DNA of 64,000 nucleotides from Bin52 sp965213935 (GTDB taxonomy: Bacteria > Pseudomonadota > Alphaproteobacteria > Thalassobaculales > Thalassobaculaceae). The stretch lies in assembly GCA_965213935.1 (NCBI GenBank), contig CBDCAO010000012.1, positions 2,480,001-2,544,000 of the forward strand, given 5' to 3'. Position numbers and translations under genes: made by a program. The notes beneath the pieces are model-generated. The model did no database searches. It was not told the origin of the DNA and saw only the letters and a program-made list of their open reading frames with translations. Every line of letters starts with the position of its first letter. The first letter of the stretch is position 1. Positions 1-9,172 of this stretch are shown here, one piece after another.

Positions 1-956
1 GGCCGTGCGTCCCCGACGGTCCACGACCGCGAGATGTCGGCGCACATGCCATACGGACCGACAAGGTCGGTGTCGATGCCGAGCATGTCGCCGTCACACA
101 TGATCCTCGGACCGCATTCCCGGAACCAGGGATTGGTCCGCGGGCCGGTCGACATCAGCCGGGTCTCGATCCACTCGCCGCCGCGGCGAATGTTCTCGCT
201 GTGCAGGGCCGCCCAGGCATCGACCTCGGTCATTCCGGGTTCGCAGCGCCTGTGCACCTCCTCCAGCGCCCGTTCGCACGAATGGAGCGCGCACCGCATC
301 GCCCGGATCTCGTCGGGCCCCTTGATCACGCGCGCCTTCTCGGTGACCTCCTCTCCCTCCCTGATGTCGAGGCCGAGGCGTTCGAGTGCCACCAGGCCAT
401 GAACCATGATCTTGTCGACCGCGAGCCGGCGGTTGTCACCGCACCGCTCGCGCATCAGGGCGTCGACCTCGCCGGCAAACCTGCCGGCCACTGCTTCAGT
501 CGCGTCACCGGCCGTGAAGTAGAAGAACCCGGCGCCGCCGCGGGTTTCCCGGACCAACGGATTGTGCGCGGTCAGCAGGTCACCGAGCCTGCCGAAGTCC
601 CACATCACCATGTAGCCGTCGGCCGTGACCAGGCAGGCCCGGAACGGGTCATGCATGGCCCAGACCTGCATGTTGGTGGTGTCGGTCGCGTAGCGGATGT
701 TGAGCGGGTCGAACATGAGCACGCCGCCGTAGTCGCGCTCGCACAGCATCCGGACCAGCCTTTCAAGACGGAAGCGGCGCAGCGCCGGCAGGTCGGGCGC
801 CTCGAGACCCGCTTCCGCCCACTCGGCAAAGGCAAGCGGGGTCGGGCCGATCTCGGTTCGGTCGTTGTCGTCCGGCGTCCCGTCCCAGCGAAGCCCTGGC
901 CGTGGATTGATCTTGCGCCGACCGTAACCGGACGCCATTCGCCGATCGCTGTTCAT
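1..956 (-). CDS. dddP: DddP-like M24-fold DMSP lyase (partial, C-terminus off window)
   Basis: The first 318 codons are present and the C-terminus lies beyond position 1. The start is the ATG at 956 after GGGACAGG. The protein has the M24 (creatinase/aminopeptidase P) fold and reads closely like DddP, which cleaves dimethylsulfoniopropionate to DMS and acrylate: RRKINPRPG near the start, then EIGPTPLAFAEWAEAGL, FDPLNIRYATD and GGEWIETRL. Counting from this start, Asp codons fall at 295, 297 and 307, exactly the three Asp metal ligands I recall for Ruegeria DddP. The other recalled ligands (H371, E406, E421) fall outside the window. It is the last visible gene of the minus-strand catabolic run, 114 bp after the MttB-family gene. 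The alternative is a related M24 peptidase without lyase activity. Confidence 0.75.
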   Translation of the reverse strand, partial: MNSDRRMASGYGRRKINPRPGLRWDGTPDDNDRTEIGPTPLAFAEWAEAGLEAPDLPALRRFRLERLVRMLCERDYGGVLMFDPLNIRYATDTTNMQVWAMHDPFRACLVTADGYMVMWDFGRLGDLLTAHNPLVRETRGGAGFFYFTAGDATEAVAGRFAGEVDALMRERCGDNRRLAVDKIMVHGLVALERLGLDIREGEEVTEKARVIKGPDEIRAMRCALHSCERALEEVHRRCEPGMTEVDAWAALHSENIRRGGEWIETRLMSTGPRTNPWFRECGPRIMCDGDMLGIDTDLVGPYGMCADISRSWTVGDAR

Positions 957-1070
957 GACACCTGTCCCGTCCACACACGTCCCGCAGGGTAGCTTGCGGG
1001 CCATGATGGAGATTGCTGTCACCGGTGCGTCATTTCGCCTTTCGGGATTGTCCCAGTGACGACATCGTGG

Positions 1071-2600
1071 TCACGCGACCGGAGGCGCACCACCCTCCGC
1101 GGTACGCCGTTCCACGAACTCGTCGATGGCTTCGCGCCGCGCGGCATCGAAGGGCGGCGGCTCGAAATCGCGAAGGACCTGCTTCCACACCGCGTTGGCC
1201 CGGACGGTCGCCGACGGGCTTCCTGCCTCCTGCCACTGCCCGAAGTTGCGTCGATCCGAGACCAGCGGTTCGTAGAACGCGGTCTCGTAGCGCTCCATGG
1301 TGTGGGCTGCGGCGAAGAAGTGCCCGCCCGGCTCCACCTCGGCGACGGCATCGAACCCGAGATCCGGACCGGAAGCGGCAAGCGGCTGGAACAGCTCGGC
1401 GAAGCCCTGCAACATCTCGACATCGACGATGAATTTCTCGAACGACGCGGACAGTCCCCCCTCGATCCAGCCGGCGGCGTGCAGGACCAGGTCCGAGCCC
1501 GACATGATCGACGCCCACAGGCTGGCATGGGTCTCGTAGGTGGCCTGGGCATCAACGAGATTGGCCCCGGTTCCGGCCGCGGACCGCCATGACAGCCCGA
1601 CGTGACGGGCCAGCTGCCCGCTCCCGAGCAGCGACTTGACGTGTTCGGGCGTGCCGAACGCGGGTGCCCCGGACTTCATGTCCACATTGGAACAGAAACT
1701 GCCGTACATCATCGGCGCACCGGGCCTGGTGCACTGGCCGAGCACGATTGCCGCCAGAGCCTCCGCATGCTGCAGCATCAGGGCTCCGGAAATCGTGATC
1801 GGGGCCATGGCGCCGCTGAGGCAGAACGGGGTGACCACCACCAGCTGGCCGGCCTCGGCGAAGTCGATGATACCCCGTGCCATCGGCCGGTCGATGAGCC
1901 GCGGTGAGTTGGTGTTGATCACGGTCTTGCACCAGACCCGGTCGGTAAACTCCTCGTCCCGCTCCAGTCCGCGCGCGATCCTGATGATCTCGAAACAGTC
2001 GCGGACCTGCTCGGTGCCACGGGCGTAGACGGTGGGCAGCTTGTCGCTCTCGTAGAGCTGAACGCGCGAGGTTTCGAGGTGTCGGAACGCAGGCTCGACA
2101 TCCTGCGGTTCCGGTGCGGCGGCCAGCATGTGGATCACGTCGAAGCTCTGGCACAGCCGGACCATGGTCCGGTAGTCCTCGAGCGATCCCGGGCGCTTGC
2201 CGCGATCAAGGTCCGTGGCGTAGGGAGCACCGCCGACGGCACTGAAGGTGACGTTCGCGCCTCCGAACCTGAGCGTCCTCCCGGGACTGCCCCCAAGCGC
2301 GGTGATCTCGCCAGGCGCCGCGGCCAGGGCCTCGGCCACCAGTCCCCGGTCGAGCCGAACCGTCTCGCCGTCCACCTGCGCGCCGGAACCGGCGAGGATC
2401 TCCCGGGCGCGTGGCAGCAGGATCCTGATCCCGAGTTCCTCGAGCACCCTGAGCGCCGTGTCGTGGATCGCGGCGGTCTCGTCCTCGGAGAAGACGCACA
2501 TCGGCGGAAACGGGTTGCGCAGCCCGGCATAGGGCACCTCGCGCAGCGGGCGTGACGCCTGGCGGCGCGATGACCGGTCCTGCCTGCGACGTCGGTTCAT
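1071..2600 (-). CDS. MttB-family (trimethylamine/betaine methyltransferase-like) protein
   Basis: This is a 509-aa member of the MttB superfamily. Characterised members move a methyl group from trimethylamine or a quaternary amine such as glycine betaine to a corrinoid protein. The frame is open with no internal TAG, so this is the non-pyrrolysine type. Family-like stretches include a glycine-rich segment around residues 290-330 (VDMKSGAPAFGTPEH) and the aromatic C-terminal half with HTMERYETAFYEP. The start is preceded by GGAGAAG. It lies 27 bp after the SDR gene and upstream of the DddP-like gene. No corrinoid protein or corrinoid-activating protein is encoded in the window, so the acceptor is unknown. 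Family call firm, substrate unknown. Confidence 0.85.
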   Translation of the reverse strand: MNRRRRQDRSSRRQASRPLREVPYAGLRNPFPPMCVFSEDETAAIHDTALRVLEELGIRILLPRAREILAGSGAQVDGETVRLDRGLVAEALAAAPGEITALGGSPGRTLRFGGANVTFSAVGGAPYATDLDRGKRPGSLEDYRTMVRLCQSFDVIHMLAAAPEPQDVEPAFRHLETSRVQLYESDKLPTVYARGTEQVRDCFEIIRIARGLERDEEFTDRVWCKTVINTNSPRLIDRPMARGIIDFAEAGQLVVVTPFCLSGAMAPITISGALMLQHAEALAAIVLGQCTRPGAPMMYGSFCSNVDMKSGAPAFGTPEHVKSLLGSGQLARHVGLSWRSAAGTGANLVDAQATYETHASLWASIMSGSDLVLHAAGWIEGGLSASFEKFIVDVEMLQGFAELFQPLAASGPDLGFDAVAEVEPGGHFFAAAHTMERYETAFYEPLVSDRRNFGQWQEAGSPSATVRANAVWKQVLRDFEPPPFDAARREAIDEFVERRTAEGGAPPVA

Positions 2601-2627
2601 GGTCTTCTCCGAACCGGCGGGGCGTGC

Positions 2628-3503
2628 TCAGTCCCGGTTGCCTGCACCGCGGAACGGGGACGCAAACCAGTCCGGTCTGCCGGTGGGCCAGGGATCACCC
2701 CAGAGCTGCTGGCCGCCGTCAACCGTCAGGACCTCGCCGGTCACGAATTTTCCCGACGATCCGCAGAGGTAGACGCAGGCCTCGGCGATGTCCATGGCAT
2801 CGCCGGGCCTGAGAAACGGATTGGCCTGCCAGTAGGTTGCCGCCCCCTCGGGCGGGTAGAGCCCGAAGGCGTGGGTCTCGCAGCACCCGGGTGCGACACA
2901 GTTGACCCGGATGCCGAGCGGCGCCCATTCGACCGCCACGGATTTCGACAGGTAGGCGACACCGGCGCGGGCAGCAGCGGTGTGCGCAATTCCCGGCATG
3001 CCCCGCCAGAAGTCGGCGACCACGTTGACGATGCTTCCGCCCCTGCCCTCGGCCTGCCACAACCGGGCCACAGTCTGCATCATGTACCAGGACCCGTTCA
3101 GATTGGTGTCGATGACCGCGCGCCAGCCCTTCGGACTGAAATCCAGCGCCGCCTGGGGGAACTGGCCGCCGGCATTGTTGATCACGACATCCGGCACTCC
3201 GAGCTCGCTCCTGACGGCGTCGAACAGTCCCGTCACATCGTCGGGGTCGCGGATCGTCATCGCGCGTGTCATCACCGGACCGCCGAACCCGCGCAGAAAA
3301 TCCGCCGCCGCGTCCAGCCTTTCGCGGTTGCGCCCGCAGATCACCACGCTGGCGCCGAGCCGGGCAAACAGGGCGGAAATCGCCTTTCCGAGCCCGCTGC
3401 CGCCACCGGAAACCACCACCAGCTTTTCCGAGAACAGGCCGTCGCGGTAGACCGTGGGCCAGGCGCGAAGGTCCTCGTCGGTAAATCCGTAGCTCGTGTC
3501 CAT
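2628..3503 (-). CDS. SDR oxidoreductase resembling trans-2-enoyl-CoA reductase (PECR type)
   Basis: A 291-aa short-chain dehydrogenase. The Rossmann motif GGGSGLGKA is near residue 32 and NNAGG near residue 110. Where most SDRs have YxxxK, this protein reads HTAAARAGV, so both the Tyr and Lys of the usual pair are replaced. The same pattern (HSGAARAGV) occurs in peroxisomal trans-2-enoyl-CoA reductase and its relatives, which act on acyl-CoA thioesters. The ATG at 3503 was chosen because the in-frame sequence upstream overlaps the previous gene and is low-complexity Arg/Gly. The 5-bp gap to the preceding CoA-ligase gene fits translation as a unit with an acyl-CoA substrate passed between them. 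Confidence 0.8.
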   Translation of the reverse strand: MDTSYGFTDEDLRAWPTVYRDGLFSEKLVVVSGGGSGLGKAISALFARLGASVVICGRNRERLDAAADFLRGFGGPVMTRAMTIRDPDDVTGLFDAVRSELGVPDVVINNAGGQFPQAALDFSPKGWRAVIDTNLNGSWYMMQTVARLWQAEGRGGSIVNVVADFWRGMPGIAHTAAARAGVAYLSKSVAVEWAPLGIRVNCVAPGCCETHAFGLYPPEGAATYWQANPFLRPGDAMDIAEACVYLCGSSGKFVTGEVLTVDGGQQLWGDPWPTGRPDWFASPFRGAGNRD

Positions 3504-3508
3504 CGGGC

Positions 3509-4882
3509 TCACCGCTGATCGATCAGCCGGATCGGCTTCTGGCGGCGGGTCAGTTCCGTCAGCTCCGCAGTCTCGCCCGGGCCCGCCAGTTCGACCTCCA
3601 CCGCGACCCCAAGCCGCTGGCGCAACCGGTCCGCCACGGCACTCGCGAGTTCGGTGCCCCCCACCACGCCAGGAGCGGTCTCGCAGAGCACCGTCATCGT
3701 GTCGCGGCCGTCGACGCGCGTCACCCGGCACAGGTATTCCCCGCCGAGCCCCTCGATGTCGCGAAGCAGGCCGCCGATGGCCGTGGGATAGACATTGATG
3801 CCCCGCAGCTTGACCATGTTGTCGCTTCGTCCCTGGAATCCCGCCAGCCGACGCAGCGGCAGGCCGGCCGAACCGGTCCCGGGCAGGACGGTCGAGACAT
3901 CCTTGGTATCGAACCTGACGATCGGGTAGACGTCCTGCTTGAACAGCACGGTCACGCAGATCGTTCCCCGGGCCCCGTCGGGAACCGGGGTACCGGTCTC
4001 GGGATCAAGTATTTCCACGACATGCGCATCTTCCCAGATGTGCAGCCCGTCGCGTTCCTGCCCTTCCGCGGCCACGATCCCGGTGTCTCCCACGCCGTAC
4101 CAGTCATGGGTCGGCACACCTCCCCACGCATCCGAAAGGCTGGAGCCGCCATCGTCGCCGAGATGACCGGAAATCATCCGTACCGGGATGTCGCGCCCCG
4201 GTTCGAGCCCGGCATTCCGCGCGGTCTCGGCGAGCTTCAGCATGTAGTCGGCGAAACCGACCAGCACCGTGGCGCCATAGCGCTGCATCATCGCCACCTG
4301 CTGCTCGGAACGGGTCTCGAGCCCGGTTCCTGCCGGCAGCAGCAGCGCGTCGGTGTAGTGCAGGATCGCCTCGCGGATGTAGTGGCCGCCGTTCACCATT
4401 CCGAAACCGTAGACCGAGTGCACCACGTCGTCGCCGCGAAGCCCCTGCAGGAGGTAGGCACGCGCAAGCAGCAGGTTCTGGATCTCCCTGTCCCTCGGCC
4501 CATAGAACAGCGGCTGGGGAATCCCCGTGGTCCCGCTGGTCGTGTGCATGACGACACGGTGCCCGGCCCCAGGGGCCCCGAGGAAGTCGCCAAAGGGCGG
4601 CGAGATCCCGACGCTCTCCATCAGGTCATCCTTCGAGTAGGGCGGTATCCGCACAAGGTCGTCGAGACCGGCAATGTCCCCGGGTTCCAGGCCGGCCGCC
4701 GCCCACCGTCGGCGGTAAAACGGCACCCGCCAGGCCCGGTCCACAAGGTCGAGGAACCGCCGCTCCTGCAGGGCGCGGAGTTCGTCACCCGACATTTTCC
4801 CCAGACGCTCAAGAAACTCCGGGCCAGCGGGGTAGTCGCGGGCTATCCCTTCCGGATCCGCCTCCCGGAAGTACCGGCTCAT
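3509..4882 (-). CDS. PaaK-like phenylacetate-CoA ligase family protein
   Basis: A 457-aa adenylate-forming enzyme of the phenylacetate-CoA ligase group, which activates a carboxylic acid with ATP and joins it to CoA. The phosphate-binding signature TTSGTTGIPQP is near residue 115. The adenylation-site region has WYGVGDTG near 265, and the hinge and C-terminal region has RSDNMVKLRG near 360. Length is close to the usual 430-450 aa for PaaK. Its start overlaps the stop of the MmgE/PrpD gene by 4 bp (ATGA). PaaK itself normally sits in a paa cluster; none is visible here, so the acid substrate is unassigned. Confidence 0.88.
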   Translation of the reverse strand: MSRYFREADPEGIARDYPAGPEFLERLGKMSGDELRALQERRFLDLVDRAWRVPFYRRRWAAAGLEPGDIAGLDDLVRIPPYSKDDLMESVGISPPFGDFLGAPGAGHRVVMHTTSGTTGIPQPLFYGPRDREIQNLLLARAYLLQGLRGDDVVHSVYGFGMVNGGHYIREAILHYTDALLLPAGTGLETRSEQQVAMMQRYGATVLVGFADYMLKLAETARNAGLEPGRDIPVRMISGHLGDDGGSSLSDAWGGVPTHDWYGVGDTGIVAAEGQERDGLHIWEDAHVVEILDPETGTPVPDGARGTICVTVLFKQDVYPIVRFDTKDVSTVLPGTGSAGLPLRRLAGFQGRSDNMVKLRGINVYPTAIGGLLRDIEGLGGEYLCRVTRVDGRDTMTVLCETAPGVVGGTELASAVADRLRQRLGVAVEVELAGPGETAELTELTRRQKPIRLIDQR

Positions 4883-6243
4883 TCCGCCTGGCCCGTGACA
4901 CGGTCGAGCAGCAGGCGCAGGTCGGACACCGTCTCGAGGTCCTCGACCAGGGCGATCACCGCATCGGCGCCCTCGGCGGGCAGGCCGCAGGCGCTCGCAC
5001 CCCAGCAGCTGCGGAACTTCGCAAGCCGGGCTTCGCGGGTCATCGGGCGGGCCGGGTTCCCGTACACGGTCTCGACCCTTTCCGACAACACCTGTCCGTC
5101 CATCAGGTGGATGTCGACCTCGACCGGCGACAGTGCATTGGGATCAGGGTTGTCGTCGATGTCGATCCGCACGCGCTCGGCAAGCGCAAGGCGGGCCGGA
5201 TCGCGGATCGCATCCGGAGTGTAGTCGCCGATCGCGATGAACCCGTCGCGCAGCATGACAGCACAGGCATACTGTCCGTTCAGCCGGGCGTAGTTGATCT
5301 CCATGTCCCCGTGGACCGGACGGCCGACCAGGTGGTGGGTCAGCGAGGGTACCCGGCCCACGATGCGCTCCACCGCTTCGGGCTTGATATCATGGCGGTC
5401 CCGCAGGATCTGGACCGCGTCGACGAGCCCGTGGGTCGCGCGCCCGGACGGGAAGGGTTTCAGCGCAACCTCGCAAATCCTCCAGGTTCGGCCGAGTTCG
5501 GGGAGCACGGCACGCATGTCTCCCTCCGCCTCGATCATCCCGAAGTAGCCGAACGGCCCTTCCAGCACCCCCTCGAGACCGGGCAGGCCCTCCTCGGCAA
5601 GGTCGCAGGCCAGGATGGCGTTGCGGGCGTTGAACCCGATCTGCAACGCGAGCAGCGGTGAACCCTCGGTATGGGCCTGCATGGTGCCACACAGCTGGGC
5701 GTAAACGAGGGCGAAGGCGCGCAGCAGGGTAGACCGGTCGTACCCGCGGATGACCCCGAGTGTGGCGACCGCGCCAAACGCCCCGGCGGTCCCCGGGCGG
5801 AAGAAGCGCAGACCGCTGCTGCTCGCAACCCCGAGGCTGGAGGCGATATCGACACCGAGAATGACCGAGCGCAGCAGTGTTCTGCCGGAAATCCCTCCGC
5901 GCCCGTCGGCATCGGCAAGGGCGGCGGCGAGCAGGACAGTAACGGTGTGGATCACCGCCTCCTCGTGCACGCAGTCGAATTCGCTGTTATGGATCTGGTA
6001 GGCGTTGAGCAGTGCCGCACCCGCCGGCGGGAGACGCTGCGACTGGGCGAGTACGCGCGACGCCGCCCCGCCGGCCGCGCAGCTGCGCAACAGCTCCGGA
6101 ACATACGGACCGGTCGAGCCGGCAAGTCCGACACCGAGTGTATCGAGGATGCAGACCTTCGCCGCATCCAGGGCAGCGGCGGGCAGGTCGTCATGGCCGG
6201 TTCCGACGCAGTGGTCGGCCAGGGCTTCGATCGCGTCGGGCAT
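4879..6243 (-). CDS. MmgE/PrpD family protein (2-methylcitrate dehydratase-like)
   Basis: A 454-aa MmgE/PrpD family protein. Characterised members dehydrate 2-methylcitrate or isomerise cis-aconitate, but the family is broad. Typical family text appears early (LDTLGVGLAGS near residue 35), with NSEFDCVHE near 90 and GRATHG near 265. The family C-terminus is complete. It starts 12 bp after the deacetylase gene and overlaps the next gene by 4 bp. No methylcitrate synthase or lyase lies nearby, so a methylcitrate-cycle role is unlikely. A hydratase or isomerase step in the operon's own pathway is more plausible. Confidence 0.85.
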   Translation of the reverse strand: MPDAIEALADHCVGTGHDDLPAAALDAAKVCILDTLGVGLAGSTGPYVPELLRSCAAGGAASRVLAQSQRLPPAGAALLNAYQIHNSEFDCVHEEAVIHTVTVLLAAALADADGRGGISGRTLLRSVILGVDIASSLGVASSSGLRFFRPGTAGAFGAVATLGVIRGYDRSTLLRAFALVYAQLCGTMQAHTEGSPLLALQIGFNARNAILACDLAEEGLPGLEGVLEGPFGYFGMIEAEGDMRAVLPELGRTWRICEVALKPFPSGRATHGLVDAVQILRDRHDIKPEAVERIVGRVPSLTHHLVGRPVHGDMEINYARLNGQYACAVMLRDGFIAIGDYTPDAIRDPARLALAERVRIDIDDNPDPNALSPVEVDIHLMDGQVLSERVETVYGNPARPMTREARLAKFRSCWGASACGLPAEGADAVIALVEDLETVSDLRLLLDRVTGQAE

Positions 6244-6255
6244 GTATCGTGCCTC

Positions 6256-7128
6256 CTATCGCCCGCCGACCTGTCCCGGTGGCGGATACAGTTCCGCCCA
6301 GTGGCGCGCGATGTCGGCGCGCCGGGCGACCCACACGTGCTTGTGGCGCCGGACATGCTCGAGGAACCGTTCCAGCCAGACGAACCGTCCGGGTCGGCCG
6401 ATGATCCGCAGGTGCAGCCCGAGCGACATCATGCGCGGCTCACGCTGGCCTTCCCGGTACAACAGGTCAAAGCTGTCGACCGCATAGCGGTACCACTGTT
6501 CCGGCGTGTAGGCGGGTGCCACCCACATCTTCATGTCGTTGCTGTCGATCGCGTAGGGCATGATCAGGATCGGCGCGGCGCAACCGGTGTCCCAGAACGG
6601 CCGGTCGTCGGAATAGTCGTCCATGTGATAGAGAAAACCGGCCTCGCCCAGCAGTCGGCGGGTGTTGGCCGTCTGCAGATACCGCGACAGCCAGCCGACC
6701 GGGCGCTCCCCGACCGTCTCCTCGATCGAGCCTGCGGCCCTCGCGATGAAGTCGCGTTCTTCCGCCTCGTCCATCCGGTGCTGGTGCACCCAGCGCCATC
6801 CGTGAGCGCAGGCCTCGTGGCCGTCGGCAGCGATGCGCCGGGCGAGTTCCGGCGATCGCTCGAGACTGAGGGCCGCGGCTGCGAAGGTGGCGGGCATGCC
6901 GTGCCGCGCGAGCAGGTCAAGGATTCTCGGAGCGCCCCTGGCCAGACCGTAGCGATAGTTGCTCTCGTTGCCGTAGTTCCGCACCGGCCTGCGCAGCGCC
7001 ACGCCCAGTTCGTCGACCGGATCCGGTCCCCGGTCGCCGTCGGCAACCGTCAGCTCGGCGCCCTCCTCGACATTCACCACCAGCGACAGTGCCAGCCGGC
7101 AGCCCCCGGGCCAGATGTCGCCGTTCAT
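6256..7128 (-). CDS. Polysaccharide deacetylase-fold hydrolase (PuuE-like)
   Basis: A 290-aa NodB-homology-type protein resembling the PuuE allantoinase/chitin deacetylase branch: GNESNYRYG near residue 54, ATFAAAALSLERSPELARR near 80, then AADGHEACAHGW with the H-x-x-x-H-type metal site. There is no signal peptide, so it acts in the cytoplasm, as expected for amide hydrolysis of a small molecule rather than cell-wall deacetylation. Its ATG overlaps the GST stop codon by 4 bp and it is followed at 12 bp by MmgE/PrpD. The substrate is unknown. An allantoinase role has no support from neighbouring purine genes. Confidence 0.82.
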   Translation of the reverse strand: MNGDIWPGGCRLALSLVVNVEEGAELTVADGDRGPDPVDELGVALRRPVRNYGNESNYRYGLARGAPRILDLLARHGMPATFAAAALSLERSPELARRIAADGHEACAHGWRWVHQHRMDEAEERDFIARAAGSIEETVGERPVGWLSRYLQTANTRRLLGEAGFLYHMDDYSDDRPFWDTGCAAPILIMPYAIDSNDMKMWVAPAYTPEQWYRYAVDSFDLLYREGQREPRMMSLGLHLRIIGRPGRFVWLERFLEHVRRHKHVWVARRADIARHWAELYPPPGQVGGR

Positions 7129-7811
7129 CGTCGCTGGTACTGCGTGGAGCCGAACATGTTCTCGCGCTCCTCGTCGGTGATCGGACCGCTGCGTCGATGT
7201 TCAGCCATTACCGCAAGGCCCCGCTCCACTGCCGGACGCGCTCCGCACGCCTGCATCCAGCGGTCGACGGCGGGCAGCTGCTCCAGTTCAACGCCGTAGC
7301 GTTCATGCAGCCGGCACCACGGGTAGGTCGCCATGTCGGCGATGGAGTAGTCGCCGCCCAGGTATTCGGACTGGCCGAGACGCTTCTCGAGCACGTTGAA
7401 CAGCCGCCCGACTTCTTTGGTGTACCGCTCGACGGCGTAGGGAATCCGTTCGGGCGCATAGGAAATGAAGTGGTTGGCCTGGCCGAACATCGGGCCGACG
7501 CCGCCCATCTGGAACATCAGCCACTCGAGGCACCTGAAGCGGGCGGCGGCGGGAAGGAACATCCCGGTCTTCTCGGCGAGGTAGATCAGGATCGCCGCCG
7601 ACTCGAACAGCGGGTACGGCTCCCCGCCCGGCCCATCCGGGTCCACGATCGCGGGGATGCGATGGTTGGGCGTGATCGCAAGGAACCGTTCCTGGAACTG
7701 ATCACCCTGTCCGATGTTGACGGGAATGACGGTGTAGGGGAGCCCCATTTCCTCCAGCGCGATCGAGACCTTGTGTCCGTTCGGCGTGGGCCAGTAGTAG
7801 AGGTCGATCAT
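7125..7811 (-). CDS. Glutathione S-transferase (YghU/Ure2p-like)
   Basis: A 228-aa GST. The N-terminal thioredoxin-like domain begins MIDLYYWPTPNGHKV and has the cis-Pro and Glu-Ser pair of the glutathione site (HRIPAIVDPDG, then LFESAAILIYLAEK near residues 55-75). The all-helical C-terminal domain contains YSIADMATYPW near 165. The ATG at 7811 matches the family N-terminus exactly; the longer in-frame extension is not GST-like. It lies 71 bp after the amidohydrolase gene and overlaps the deacetylase by 4 bp. It may conjugate or reduce an intermediate of the operon's pathway. Confidence 0.88.
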   Translation of the reverse strand: MIDLYYWPTPNGHKVSIALEEMGLPYTVIPVNIGQGDQFQERFLAITPNHRIPAIVDPDGPGGEPYPLFESAAILIYLAEKTGMFLPAAARFRCLEWLMFQMGGVGPMFGQANHFISYAPERIPYAVERYTKEVGRLFNVLEKRLGQSEYLGGDYSIADMATYPWCRLHERYGVELEQLPAVDRWMQACGARPAVERGLAVMAEHRRSGPITDEERENMFGSTQYQRR

Positions 7812-7882
7812 GCGTTCCCCGCATGCAGGTGTGACGAAGGGAGCGGTACGATAGCAACCGGACCCGGGCCTGCACAGAGCGG

Positions 7883-9172
7883 CTATTCGGCGGCCCGGAT
7901 GAGGAAATCGTCGAGCGCACTGTGCGCGGACCGCGGATCCTTGTACAGGCACCCGTCCTTCATGATCATCACGAGGTTGTCGCGGTCCTGCAGCAGGGCG
8001 ACGTCCCGGGTCGGGTCGCCGCGCACCAGCAGCAGGTCGGCGAGGAACCCTTCCCGCACCCTGCCGGTTTGTCCTCCCAGTCCCATCAGTTCGGCGCCCA
8101 CCACCGTTGCGCAGCGCAGCGCCTCGACCGGGGAATAGCCGAAGTAGCGGACAAAGTGCTCGATATCCCGGGCGTTCTGGCCCATGGGCGTGAGCGCGAA
8201 CCCGTAATCACCCCCGACAACCACCCGGATGCCCCGGGCACGAATCTGCTGGTATGTCGCGCAGGTCATGTCGAACATCCGCGCCAGCCCGAGCGCCTCG
8301 GCGGCATCCGGCTCCATGCCGTAGCGCGCGCCTTCCTTCACCGCGTTGTGCACGAGACCGAAGGCGGGACCCACGAACACCCGGTCCTTCACGCTCTCCA
8401 GAGCGTCGAGCGCTTCCTCGCTGGCGTAATCGCAATGGTAGATGCAGTCGATCCCGTGCCTGACCCCGAGCAGCACGCTCTGCGACGAGCGGGCGTGGCA
8501 GGCCACCATCTTGCCGAAGTCCCGCGCCACGCCGACCAGGGCCGCGACCTCGTCGTCGTGCGTCGGCGTGGTCTCCCCGCCGGCGTGGGGGACGAAGTCG
8601 TCTCCCGACAGGTTGATCTTGAGCACGTCGACTCCATCGCGGACACATTCCCGCGCCACCTTGCGCATTTCCAGCGGCCCGTCGGCCACCAGCCCGAAGC
8701 TCTCCTGGTGGATGTGGCGCCGGCGTTCGTCGCCCAGCCCGGCCGTTGTGGTGATTTCAGGCGAGCCCGCCCGCATGCGCGGGCCGGCAAGCATCCCCTC
8801 GTTGACCGCATCGCGCGCCGTGACCCCCAGCATCGGCTTGGCGGAGGCCGCCTCGAAGATCGAGGTGAATCCGTGCTCGAGCAGCAGGCGCAGGTTCCGC
8901 GCGACAAGCAGCATGTGGCGTTCGGGCCAGATCTGGCCGAGTTCGGGTGGTGACACCACCCCGGTGAAACTGGGATGACAATGTCCCTCGACCATCCCCG
9001 GCATCAGTGTCATGCCGGTGCCGTCGATCAGCTCCGGCGGCAGTTCTCCGGTCGATTCGCCCCCGGGGATCACTCTGGTGATCCGGCGTTTCTCGACAAC
9101 CACGGTTGCGGGCCGGGTCCCGTCGGACTCTCCGTCCCACACCAGGGCGTTGATGATTCCAACATCCGTCAT
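7883..9172 (-). CDS. Amidohydrolase family protein
   Basis: A 429-aa metal-dependent amidohydrolase (imidazolonepropionase/prolidase-like branch). It has a short N-terminal beta-sandwich segment, then the HxH signature in MVEGHCHPSF near residue 60, further metal-site His in VACHARSS near 215 and YHCDYAS near 235, and the catalytic Asp in GGDYGFALTP near 320. The ATG at 9172 is preceded by GGAGG at good spacing, so it is preferred to the ATG 30 bp upstream. It is the first gene of the minus-strand run, with a 110-bp intergenic region shared with the divergent Rieske gene. Substrate unknown; hydrolysis of an amide or lactam ring is the family expectation. Confidence 0.88.
   Translation of the reverse strand: MTDVGIINALVWDGESDGTRPATVVVEKRRITRVIPGGESTGELPPELIDGTGMTLMPGMVEGHCHPSFTGVVSPPELGQIWPERHMLLVARNLRLLLEHGFTSIFEAASAKPMLGVTARDAVNEGMLAGPRMRAGSPEITTTAGLGDERRRHIHQESFGLVADGPLEMRKVARECVRDGVDVLKINLSGDDFVPHAGGETTPTHDDEVAALVGVARDFGKMVACHARSSQSVLLGVRHGIDCIYHCDYASEEALDALESVKDRVFVGPAFGLVHNAVKEGARYGMEPDAAEALGLARMFDMTCATYQQIRARGIRVVVGGDYGFALTPMGQNARDIEHFVRYFGYSPVEALRCATVVGAELMGLGGQTGRVREGFLADLLLVRGDPTRDVALLQDRDNLVMIMKDGCLYKDPRSAHSALDDFLIRAAE

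Noticed and set aside
3504..3731. Longer SDR start upstream of 3503
   Set aside because: The extension overlaps the CoA-ligase gene and is low-complexity Arg/Gly/Asp.
5671..7299. Long plus-strand open frame of 542 codons
   Set aside because: It is antisense to MmgE/PrpD, deacetylase and GST genes with clear motifs; its composition is GC-bias noise.
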